Position numbers and translations under genes: made by a program
Part shown: positions 1 to 8,711 of the stretch, piece after piece
Position numbering within the stretch: the first letter of the stretch is position 1
Layout: the number at the start of each line of letters is the position of its first letter
Notes under the pieces: generated by a model
What the model was told of the DNA's origin: nothing
The model's database searches: none
The model's input: the letters and a program-made list of their open reading frames with translations, nothing else
DNA from: Anaeromyces robustus
Taxonomy: Eukaryota; Neocallimastigomycota; Neocallimastigomycetes; Neocallimastigales; Neocallimastigaceae
DNA length: 28,403 nt
Assembly (NCBI GenBank): GCA_002104895.1
Contig: MCFG01000572.1
Coordinates: 1-28,403, forward strand
Direction: 5' to 3'

Positions 1-55
1 ACAGAAATAAAATACAGAAACAAATACAGAATAAAATACAGAAATTTATAATAAA

Positions 56-190
56 TAAATTTAAAATAAAATTTTTATAAAATTTGGAACAAGGTGTGAG
101 TCGAACCCAGAGTGTTCGCCCAGATGGTCATAGTTACTAACCACTAGACCATGGTTACTATTTTACTAGTTGAGGGATTCGTTACAATTC
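56..190 (-). repeat. Degenerate tRNA-like sequence, left arm of an inverted pair
   Basis: Read on the minus strand, this keeps a Pol III A-box-like stretch (TGGTCTAGTGG, about 146-156) and a B-box-like stretch (GGGTTCGACTC, about 91-101). It does not fold as a tRNA: the acceptor ends do not pair and the T-stem is poor. The flank TGTAACGAA and the segment AGTAAAATAGTAACC are shared with the copy at 409-535, so the similarity extends beyond the tRNA body. It could be a decayed tRNA pair or a tRNA-derived repeat. No functional RNA is claimed. Confidence 0.55.
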
Positions 191-264
191 ATGTAATTAT
201 ATTATTAATATCATGTAATTTTATTATTAATATCATGTAATTTTATTATTAATATCATGTAATT
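189..264. repeat. 22-bp tandem repeat, three full copies plus a partial
   Basis: The unit TCATGTAATTTTATTATTAA-TA begins at 189, 211 and 233, with a partial copy from 255. It lies in the spacer between the two inverted tRNA-like arms. No coding potential is seen. Confidence 0.85.
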
Positions 265-408
265 CTCTATTATTATTATCAAAATTTTTATCATTATATA
301 AATTCGAAATTTTACACAAAAATAATTTATAAATATTAATAAAATTTTTATGGTATAGTTAAGCCTAATTTTGAGATTCGTCTGGTATCCGAATCCTAGA
401 GGAGGACC

Positions 409-535
409 ATGTAACGAAACTCAGAATTAGTAAAATAGTAACCATGGTCTAGTGGTCAGACACTAGAACCATCAGGCCGAACCTCTCGGGTTCGACTCTC
501 ACTCTTTCCAATTTTGGAAAAATTTTATTTTAAAA
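409..535 (+). repeat. Degenerate tRNA-like sequence, right arm of an inverted pair
   Basis: This is the plus-strand partner of 56-190. It has an A-box-like TGGTCTAGTGG at about 443-453 and a B-box-like GGTTCGACTCT at about 489-499. A 4-bp D-stem (GTCT/AGAC) is still possible, but the acceptor and T stems do not pair. The arms are separated by about 220 bp. Between them, 349-400 holds another weak box-like pair (TGGTATAGTTA and GGTATCCGAATCC), too irregular to call. Downstream, 576-605 carries a 12-bp-arm palindrome around TTATCGATTAAA. Confidence 0.55.
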
Positions 536-545
536 ATTTATTATC

Positions 546-1135
546 AAAATTTTCTACACTTTTCCTTGTTGTAGAAATTACTCGAATTTAATCGATAAAA
601 TCTTATCGATTAAATTCTAAAAGATTCTAGTTTTTCTTTTTATTTTAAATTTTATTTATCCGAGATTCATTTTAAATCAAAAAATCTAAGTTTCTAGAAC
701 TTTTAATACTTTTTACAAACGAAAACTATTTTTCCGTAAAAAGTATAAATACGTGTAAAATTTCGACAAAAGAAATATTTTTTCTTCGCGTTTTTATTAA
801 CTAGTTAAATAAGTAATTCGAAATATTACACTAACTAATTAATAAATTATTATATTTTAAATTTAATAAAAATTAATAAAACATTTTATTATAAAACATA
901 TTTTTAATTAACTGTGTCTTTTATCTTTCTTAGATCTTTCGTGTTGTCCATTATTTCGAGTTACTCAAGCTTACGGGCCTGTTGCTAATAAACTCCACTC
1001 TATCATTACAATTGTAATATATTTTGGAAATTTCAATTTAATATAGAATGTAGGAAAGTTCTACAAGCCACAAAGAATTTAGTAATCTTAATGAAATTAA
1101 GATTAATTGTTCATTCTTTATCAATTGTAATAATT
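546..1135. other. Gene-free AT-rich segment ending in a tRNA-proximal element end
   Basis: No gene is seen. Most is very AT-rich, with a clearly GC-richer patch at about 930-1000. The only uninterrupted reading frame through that patch on the minus strand is about 26 codons. The last bases (TTCATTCTTTATCA, 1121-1134) recur at 16284-16297, 13 bp upstream of a tRNA-Gly. If element A1 and one copy of its target duplication are removed, the end here also sits 13 bp upstream of tRNA-Asn. The segment may be the 3' part of another tRNA-targeted element whose 5' end I cannot place. Confidence 0.4.
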
Positions 1136-1998
1136 CTATTAAGAACTATCTCTAAATAGAATTATTTTCTATAACTTAATAAATTGTTCTATTAAGTTTA
1201 ATTTTGAAAATAAAAATTTATACTTATCTTGAGTCGAGTTTATTATAAAATAACTATAGTGAGAATGTTATATAGAAGTATTAAAAATTTTATTATTTGA
1301 ATGTAATTTTATGATTAAATAGTTTTATTAATTTTATTTCTAAATTATTATTATTATTATTATAATTATTTTATAATAATAACTCTTGATTTCTTAAAAA
1401 GAATTCAAGAGCCTTATTTATAATAATTTTTTAAAATAAGGTTAAATAAGAAAAGTTTTCTAATCTTAACAATTATTTTATCTAGAAAAAGATTAGGAGA
1501 AAAAACTAGATAAATTTTCGACCAATATTCTATTCATATTGGTCATCGTATATATTAAGTAAAACCACATACTTAATAAAGTATTCTGGATAAACCTTAA
1601 TATACCGATTTCCTATATTTGATTTAGATCATGGAAATACACGGAAAATTAAACAAATAAAATATGATCTAAATCGATACTAAATTAATAAATATTATTT
1701 AAAATAAAATACAGAAAAATTCTCATTAAATACATAATGTAAATAATTAAGACAAATTATTACAAAAAATATAATTATTAAATGTATAATTAGATAAATA
1801 ATAAATAAACTAAATGTATAAATAATAATTAATTAAATAAATTTCTATTATAAAATAAATAAACATATAAATATAAATTAAATAATTTTATATATTAATT
1901 GAATGTATTGATTAATATTTAAATATATTTATAATTATTAAGAATAATTATAAAGATTAAGAAATATAATTATTAACAAATAATTAGTATTTCTTACA
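1136..1998 (+). mobile_element. Element A1: solo-LTR-like noncoding element upstream of tRNA-Asn
   Basis: This 863-bp element begins TGTAATAATTCT and ends TATTTCTTACA, so it has TG...CA ends with a short TGTAA/TTACA inverted match. It is flanked by a perfect 5-bp duplication, TCAAT, at 1131-1135 and 1999-2003. Two near-identical copies (A2, A3) have the same ends. It has no ORF and consists largely of successive hairpins. It ends 16 bp upstream of tRNA-Asn. TG...CA ends with 5-bp duplications are typical of LTR elements, so a solo LTR of a Ty3-like element is my first reading. A nonautonomous transposon using a retroviral-type integrase is the alternative. It looks young and whole as a solo unit. 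Confidence 0.85.
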
Positions 1999-2014
1999 TC
2001 AATCTCGTGACTAA

Positions 2015-2088
2015 GCTCTTATGGCGCAATTGGCTAGCGCGTTCGGCTGTTAACCGAGAGGTTGGTGGTTCAAGCCCACCTAGGAGCG
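2015..2088 (+). tRNA. tRNA-Asn (GTT)
   Basis: A complete 74-nt cloverleaf including the discriminator G. Acceptor arms GCTCTTA and TAGGAGC pair over seven positions with one wobble. The anticodon loop CTGTTAA sits on a strong CGG/CCG-containing stem, giving anticodon GTT, which reads AAY asparagine codons. The T-arm contains GGTTCAAGCCC. A TTTTT terminator lies at 2094-2098. Element A1 ends 16 bp upstream. A near-identical tRNA-Asn faces it at 2594-2667, and about 12 bp of upstream flank is also shared, so the two arose by an inverted duplication. CCA is not encoded, as expected for a eukaryotic nuclear gene. Confidence 0.97.
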
Positions 2089-2182
2089 TTTAATTTTTCA
2101 AATTTTTTAAGTATTTTGATTTTTATAAAAATAATAAGACCATATTTTACATATATATATTATAATATAACATGAAGAAATA

Positions 2183-2221
<39 letters not shown>

Positions 2222-2593
2222 TATGTATATATATTATTGAAAAATGTTAAAAAAAAAAAAAAAAAAAAATGAATGAACGAAATTTGAGAGAGAACTGTTT
2301 GATAGATTTAAACTATTAATATTTTTGGTTAACAACAAAATACTCTTGTCATTTGTATTATAGGAGTTTTTACTGTTGCCTATGGTATTTATACTTTATT
2401 GATGATACTTATCAAACCGAATGAGAATTTTATTACTAATATTATAAATTACTAATTAAAGATATTGATAAAATATTACAATGTTGATATTTAAACCTAA
2501 TTATGTTTAATTCAAAAATTAAAAGAAAATTTTAATTATTTTTAATTATAACTTCAATTTTACTATTTTTTATAAAAAATGAATAAATATTTA
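2089..2593. other. AT-rich spacer between convergent tRNA-Asn genes, with long A tracts
   Basis: No gene is seen. It carries the Pol III terminator of each flanking tRNA (T5 at 2094-2098 for the plus gene, A6 at 2574-2579 for the minus gene). It also has two pure adenine runs, 35 bp at 2185-2219 and 21 bp at 2249-2269. The rest is AT-rich without recognisable repeats. Confidence 0.7.
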
Positions 2594-2667
2594 CGCTCCT
2601 AGGTGGGCTTGAACCACCAACCTCTCGGTTAACAGCCGAACGCGCTAGCCAATTGCGCCATAAAAGC
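2594..2667 (-). tRNA. tRNA-Asn (GTT), second copy, facing the first
   Basis: A complete 74-nt cloverleaf on the minus strand, identical to the gene at 2015-2088 except in the acceptor 5' strand (GCTTTTA instead of GCTCTTA), where T4 still pairs with G69. The anticodon is GTT (Asn). A T6 terminator on the minus strand corresponds to 2574-2579. Element B1 begins 14-17 bp upstream of its 5' end, depending on where B is taken to end. Nothing suggests it is inactive. Confidence 0.96.
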
Positions 2668-2681
2668 TTAGTCGCGATGAC

Positions 2682-3932
2682 TAATACAATATTCCTTTAT
2701 ATACACATTATTTCTAAAACCATATTTTTAAACCTTTTATTCCATATAAACCAACACTTAATAAAACTTCTTTATAATATTATTAATATCTTAAAACATA
2801 ATAATTTTATCTATATTAAAAACTATCCTTATATTATCAATATTTTATTAATATCTTATTATAAATTATAAATATTTTATTAATATCAAATAAATTTTAT
2901 TAATATTTTATAATAAATATTCTTATAATAAATATTCTTATAATAAATTTTATCAATATTCTTATAATAAATAAATATTATTAATATTTTATATTAAATA
3001 AATCTTATTAATATCTTATAACAAATTCTATATCTTTATTAATATTTTAAATAAATCTTATTAATATTTTATAATAAACTTTATATATATAATAAATAAT
3101 ATCTTAAATAAATTTTATTAATATTTTATAATATTATTTTATTAATATCAAATATTTTATAATACTTTATTAATATATCTTATTTATATTCTTATAACAA
3201 TAATTATTAATATTTTTATTCCTAACCTTTAATAAATTAATACTTTAATATAATTATAATAATAAATATTTATAATAATAAATATATAAATAATTATAAT
3301 TAAATAATAATATTATCCATTCTTTTCCCTTTTTCCCTTATTCTTTCACTCCAACTTAAAAACCCTGGACAAATACAGAAAATAAATATTCTGTATATTA
3401 TTAAAATAAAATAAAATAAATAAAATAATAAAAATTAATTATAAAATAAATGAATTATTTATAAAACGTATAATACAGAAGTTAAATGTATTTCTGTATA
3501 AAAGTTTTTAATTTTTATTTAAAACACTAAATAGATTAATAAAATATTTAATAATTAGAATAGAAAATATTAATAAATAATAATAACAATAATAATTAAT
3601 ATTAAAATAAATCTTAGAAAATAATATTTAGAATAGTGAATTATATTATAAAATAAATAATAATAATTAGATTAATTAAATAAATAATAATAATAATAAT
3701 AGTAGAAAGACTATAATATTAAAAATTCATGTATTATAAAAGGAGGATAATTTTTCTTTCTTTTATAAAAACGATCAATAATTTTGTTTTTAAAAATAAG
3801 AATAATAAATAAAGTATAGTTAAAACAAAGAGATTATTTTATTTTTAATTTTATTGAATCCAAAGGTAATAATTATTTAGTAATATAAGTTATTTATTTA
3901 TTGTTTATGAATATACTGTTTCCTGCATCATG
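2682..3932 (-). mobile_element. Element B1: long noncoding tRNA-proximal element, minus strand
   Basis: About 1.25 kb. In element orientation it begins TGATGCAGGAAACAGTATAT (3932 side) and ends GGAATATTGTATTA (2682 side), next to the 5' end of the minus-strand tRNA-Asn. It closely matches B3 (6626-7919) along its whole length. The first half includes two ATACAGAA...TTCTGTAT hairpins and a purine-rich GGGAAAGAATAAGGG-like stretch. The second half is a chain of degenerate ATTAATAAGATTTAT-type repeats. No ORF is seen. A possible 5-bp duplication (GTCAT) flanks it if the ends are shifted by one base. It may be a solo LTR or another nonautonomous element; its class is unresolved. Confidence 0.75.
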
Positions 3933-4365
3933 ACAGAAAATAATTAAATTTTAAAATAATAAAATAATAATTTATTTGATTTTGAAAATTATTAATATTA
4001 AATTAAATGTTAAATTATAGAATATTTAATTATTTAAAATATTATAAAATAATAATAATTATATTAAATTTATAAATGTTAAAAATAAAATAATTATTTA
4101 ACAATTTATTATTAAAAATTATAATAATTTTTATAAACAAAGTTTAAAATAGTAATTATGTATAAAAAAGAAATGTAAAATATTATATTTTTAAAATTGT
4201 TCCTAATTAGCCATAAAAATTAGATATTAAAATAATAATTAATAATTAATAATATTTTTTAGATTAAATTTTAAAAACAAAATGACTACTAATTAACCTT
4301 TAATTAGTCAATAGTAAGAATACTTACTAGAAGTATTATATTAAATTTATAATAAAATTTCGTGT
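3933..4365. other. AT-rich gene-free stretch
   Basis: No gene is seen. From about 4300 the sequence (AGAAGTATTATATTAA followed by CGTGTATTAATACAT) resembles the tRNA-Asp downstream repeats at 19500-19600 and 25400-25460 (repeat C), so part of it is a diverged member of that family. Confidence 0.45.
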
Positions 4366-4409
4366 ATTAATACATAACTAGATGTATAAACATCTAGTTA
4401 TGTATTAAT
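4366..4409. repeat. Perfect 19-bp-arm palindrome
   Basis: Arms ATTAATACATAACTAGATG (4366-4384) and its exact reverse complement (4391-4409) flank a 6-base loop, TATAAA. The sequence would form a strong hairpin or cruciform. It lies in a segment resembling repeat C. Function is unknown. Confidence 0.9.
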
Positions 4410-5077
4410 TAATATAAAATTCGTTTTTTAAAATAACTATTTATTAATAATAAATTTAAGAGTTCTTATTATTATAATAATAATAATAATAATATAATAT
4501 AATTATAGATAACAAATAACTAAATAACTAAATTAATAAATAACTAATAATCTTACAAAAATATAAAAATAGAATTTTTAGAATTAGTTTCTAAAATTCT
4601 TTGTAAAACTAATATGATAATAATAATAATATAATTAATATCTATTAACTAAATAAAACATTTAATATAAGGATATTTTTCAAGAATTCTGTTCATTTTT
4701 TGTGTGACAATAATTTTTTATTGTGGGGTAAGGTTTATTAATTGGAACTTGGGGTTTCCCATTTCACCAAGTCACACACATTTTTAATATGGCATATTTT
4801 TTAAAAAGTGTAAATTTTTGTATATTAAGTTGGTGAAATAGGTCACATCCATTGGAACTATTTTACTCTCATACCCTTGATAATTTTATAACTAAAAATT
4901 ACTTTAAAATTAAATAATAAAAGTTAGTAAAAAATTAATATTTTAAAATTCAATTTATTTGAGATATCCTTATTATATATAAAATTTTTTTTTATTATAA
5001 TATCCACTATTTTCTTGGCATTTTTCCATTATTGCTATTTTTATTTATATTTTAGTTCTAAGTGTATAAAAAATTGA
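4410..5077. other. Gene-free segment with a distinct non-repetitive patch
   Basis: Mostly AT-rich. The patch at about 4670-4880 is less AT-biased. It contains an inverted repeat, TGTGTGAC (4700-4707) and GTCACACA (about 4771-4778), and two related stretches, CATTTCACCAAG and TTGGTGAAATAGG, that are also inverted relative to each other. I see no tRNA boxes or ORF. It could be a small structured RNA locus or a relic element end. Confidence 0.4.
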
Positions 5078-5733
5078 TGCAGGAAACAGTATATTCATAA
5101 ACAATAAATATATAACTTTTATAATAAAATAATTATTACAAGGATGCAATAAAATTAAAAATAAAAATAGCCTCCTTTTATAATAGATGAATTTTTATTA
5201 TTATAGTCAAAAGACTATATTTATTATTATTATTCATTTTAATTAATCTAATTATTAATAAAATATTATTTAAAATATAATTATATATAAAATTTATTTT
5301 AAGATTTTAATAAAATTTATTTATTATAAGAATATATATTATAAAAATAATAATAATATTTATTATAAGAATATTTATTATAAGAATAATAATAATATTT
5401 ATTATAAGAATATTTATTATAAGAATAATAATAATATTTATTATAAAATATTTATTATTAGAATAATAATAATATTTATTATAAAATATTTATTATTAGA
5501 ATAATAATAATATTTATTATAAGAATATTTATTATAAAGTATTAATAAAATTTATTTAAGATATTAATAAAATATTAATAATATAAGAATAATTTTTAAT
5601 ATAAATAAAATTATTATGTTTTAACATATTGATAATATTATAAAGAAGTTTTATTCAATATTAATTTATAAGGAATAAAAGATTTAAAAATATGAATTTA
5701 GAAATAAGGTATATTTAAGGGAATATTGTATCA
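5078..5733 (+). mobile_element. Element B2: shorter member of family B
   Basis: It begins TGATGCAGGAAACAGTATAT and ends GGGAATATTGTATCA, matching B3 at both ends, but is only about 656 bp and is not whole. The interior includes AT-rich tandem repeats at about 5345-5525. Element A2 begins 5 bp further on. No tRNA follows directly; the nearest downstream is at 7935, past A2 and B3. It therefore looks like an early insertion pushed away from the tRNA by later ones. Confidence 0.75.
5345..5525. repeat. About 39-bp AT-rich tandem repeats
   Basis: Units built from TAATAATAATATTTATTATA and AGAATATTTATTATAAGAA recur about five times with small variations. They lie inside element B2, so they are an expansion within that copy. 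Confidence 0.7.
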
Positions 5734-5737
5734 AAAA

Positions 5738-6619
5738 TGTAATAATTCTATTAAGAACTATCTCTAAATAGAATTATTTTCTATAACTTAATAAATTGTT
5801 CTATTAAGTTTAATTTTAAAAAATAAAAATTTATACTTATCTTGAGTCGAGTTTATCATAAAATAACTATAGTGGGAATGTTATATAGAAGTATTAAGAA
5901 ATTTATTATTTGAATGTATTTTTATGATTAAATAGTTTTATTAATTTTATTTCTAAATTATTATTATTATTATTATAATTATTTTATAATAATAACTCTT
6001 GATTTCTTAAAAAGAATTCAAGAGCCTTATTTATAATAATTTTTTAAAATAAGGTTAAATAAGAAAAGTTTTCTAATCTTAACAATTATTTTATCTAGAA
6101 AAAGATTAGGAGAAAAAACTAGATAAATTTTCGACCAATATGAATAGAATATTGGTCGAAAATTTATCATATATATTAAGTAAAACCACATACTTAATAA
6201 AGTATTCTGGATAAACCTTAATATACCGATTTCCTATATTTGATTTAGATCATGGAAATACACGGAAAATTAAACAAATAAAATATGATCTAAATCGATA
6301 CTAAATTAATAAATATTATTTAAAATAAAATACAGAAAAGTTCTCATTAAATACATAATGTAAATAATTATGACAAATTATTACAAAAAATATAATTATT
6401 AAATGTATAATTAGATAAATAATAAATAAACTAAATATATAAATAATAATTAATTAAATAAATTTCTATTATAAAATAAATAAACATATAAATATAAATT
6501 AAATAATTTTATATATTAATTGAATGTATTGATTAATATTTAAATATATTTATATTTATTAAGAATAATTATAAAGACTAAGAAATATAATTATTAACAA
6601 ATAATTAGTATTTCTTACA
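5738..6619 (+). mobile_element. Element A2: solo-LTR-like noncoding element inside the stacked array
   Basis: 882 bp, from TGTAATAATTCT to TATTTCTTACA, with AAAAA at 5733-5737 and 6620-6624 as the 5-bp duplication. It is nearly identical to A1 and in the same orientation. Hairpins seen include 5743-5776 (10-bp arms), 5787-5809, 5996-6024, 6025-6054, 6122-6168 (20-bp perfect arms) and 6242-6296 (12-bp arms). The 7-bp centre of the 6122-6168 palindrome is inverted relative to A1 and A3. There is no ORF. B2 lies immediately upstream and B3 immediately downstream. Confidence 0.85.
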
Positions 6620-6625
6620 AAAAAC

Positions 6626-7919
6626 TGATGCAGGAAACATGTATATTCATAAACAATAAATATAATTAACTTATACTAAATAATTATTACTAATGAATCA
6701 ATAAAATTAAAAATAAAATAATCTTTTGTTTTAACTCTTCTTTTATTTATTATTCTTATTTTTAAATACAAAATTATTGATCGCTTTATAAAAGAAAGAA
6801 AAATTATCCTCCTTTTATAATACATGAATTTTTATTATTATAGTCTTTCGACTATTATTATTATTATTATTTATTTAATTAATCTAATTACTATTATTTA
6901 TTTTATAATATAATTCATTATTCTAAATATTATATTCTAAGATTTATTTTAATATTAATTATTATTGTTATTATTATTTATTAATATTTTCTATTCTAAT
7001 TATTAAATATTTTTATTAATCTATTTAGTGTTTTAAATAAAAATTAAAAATAAATATTATACTTTTATACAGAAATACATTTAACTTCTGTATTATACAT
7101 TTTATAAATAATTCATTTATTTTATAATTAATTTTTATTATTTTATTTATTTTATATTATTTTAATAATATACAGAATATTTATTTTCTGTATTTGTCCA
7201 GGGTTTTTAAGTTGGAGGGAAAGAATAAGGGAAAAAGGGAAAAGAATGGATAATATTATTTAATTATAATTATTTATATATTTATTATTATAAATATTTA
7301 TTATTATAATTATATTGAAGTAATTTATTAAAGGTTAGAATTAGAAATATTAATAATTATTGTTATAAGAATATCAATAAGATATATTAATAAAGTATTG
7401 TAAAATATTTAATATTAATAAAAATAATTATTATAAAATATTAATAAAATATTATTTAAGATATTATTTATTATATATATAAAGTTTATTATAAAATATT
7501 AATAAGATTTATTTAAAATATTAATAAAGATATAGAATTTGTTATAAGATATTAATAAGATTTATTTAATATAAAATATTAATAATATTTATTTATTATA
7601 AGAATATTAATAATATTTATTATAAGAATATTTATTATAAGAATATTTATTATAAGAATATTGATAAAATTTATTATAAGAATATTTATTATAAGGTATT
7701 AATAAGATTTATTTGATATTAATAAAATATTTATAATTTATTATAAGATATTAATAAAATATTGATAATATAAGAATAATTTTTAATATAGATAAATTAT
7801 TATGTTTTAAGATATTAATAATATTATAAAGAAATTTTATTCAATATTAATTTATAAGGAATAAAAGATTTAAAAATATGTATTTAGAAATAAGGTGTAT
7901 TTAAGGGAATATTGTATCA
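6626..7919 (+). mobile_element. Element B3: long noncoding element upstream of the ACA-anticodon tRNA
   Basis: About 1.29 kb, from TGATGCAGGAAACATGTATA to GGGAATATTGTATCA, ending 15 bp upstream of the tRNA at 7935. It is nearly identical to B1, in inverted orientation relative to it. Hairpins ATACAGAA...TTCTGTAT lie at 7067-7093 and 7170-7193, followed by a purine-rich tract at about 7213-7250. The distal half is made of degenerate AATATTAATAAGATTTAT-like units. No ORF is seen. It looks whole and recent relative to B2. Confidence 0.8.
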
Positions 7920-7934
7920 AAAAATAACAAGCAA

Positions 7935-8006
7935 GGAGGGTTGGCGCAATGGTAGCGCGTCCGCCTACAGAGCGGAAGGTTGGGCGTTCGAATCGCTCAC
8001 TCTCCA
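7935..8006 (+). tRNA. tRNA with anticodon ACA (Cys by the code), tRNA-Trp-like body
   Basis: A well-formed 72-nt cloverleaf. Acceptor GGAGGGT/ACTCTCC, D-stem GCGC/GCGC, anticodon stem TCCGC/GCGGA and T-stem GGGCG/CGCTC all pair, with only wobble exceptions. The anticodon loop is CTACAGA (7965-7971), giving anticodon ACA at 7967-7969, which would read UGU. Cytosolic tRNA-Cys normally has GCA. The body (GGCGCAATGGTAGCGCG, GGAAGGTT) and loop context C-T-N-C-A-G-A recall eukaryotic tRNA-Trp, whose anticodon is CCA, so a C34-to-A change in a tRNA-Trp is possible. A T5 terminator lies at 8017-8021. Element B3 ends 15 bp upstream. Confidence 0.9.
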
Positions 8007-8711
8007 TATATCCTTGTTTTTATATTGTTTAATCATTTTTTTTTTTACTAAATCTCTTTTGAAAATTTTAATGGTAATTATTATTTATAAAATTATATAT
8101 GTATATTATATATAGTATAATATTTAATTATTGTATTTATTTATGTTTTTTCTTTTTTTTTTTTTTTATAATTTTTAATTGAACATTAAAATTGTTATAC
8201 ATAGTTCACTTTATTCAAATTTTGTTTATAATAAGAAAATTTAGGAAATTTAAAAATTATTAGAATAAATACCCATTAAATAAAGATATAAATAAAGAAT
8301 ACAATGTATTCTTTTTTTTTTTTTTTATTTTTAAACTTTTTATTTTTTATTTTATTTTATTTATTTTATTTTTTTATTTTATTTTATTTATTTTATTTTA
8401 TTTTTTATTTATTTATTTATTTTTAATCTAGTTTTATTAATTTTACAATTTTGTCATTAGAAAAAAGAATAAAATATTTTCTTATGTTTTACGATTTTGT
8501 CCTAAAAATAAAAAAATATATATATATAGAAAAAATAAAAGATTTTCATATAAAAATGTTTTCAATAATTATCATTTATTATTTCTATTTTAATTTTTAT
8601 ATTATTTTATATGTTTATAAATTTCATATTATATTTATTATATTATATAATATATATTTTAGAACTTAATCATATTATTACATTCTTTTATAATTTTAAT
8701 TAAAATTATTT
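8007..8711. other. AT-rich gene-free stretch
   Basis: No gene is seen. It holds the T5 terminator of the preceding tRNA, T-rich runs (about 8150-8167 and 8311-8326), and a TTTTATTTA-type low-complexity tract at about 8330-8425. On the minus strand, AATAAA at 8634-8639 lies about 75 bp past the stop of the LOR gene and is a candidate poly(A) signal. Confidence 0.6.

Noticed and set aside
930-1000. Possible coding fossil in the GC-richer patch
   Set aside because: The longest uninterrupted frame is about 26 codons and shows no family pattern.
1136-1998. CRISPR-like array, from repeated palindromes
   Set aside because: The hairpins differ in sequence and spacing; the host is eukaryotic and there are no direct repeats with spacers.
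2653-2871. 72-residue open frame on the plus strand
   Set aside because: It starts inside the minus-strand tRNA-Asn and runs through element B1; composition is that of AT-rich noncoding DNA.
7912-8115. 67-residue open frame
   Set aside because: It spans the tRNA at 7935-8006 and AT-rich flank; the less biased residues come from the tRNA.
8451-8669. 72-residue open frame
   Set aside because: Residues are almost only Ile, Phe, Tyr and Lys, as expected from AT-rich sequence; no homology-like pattern or leader.
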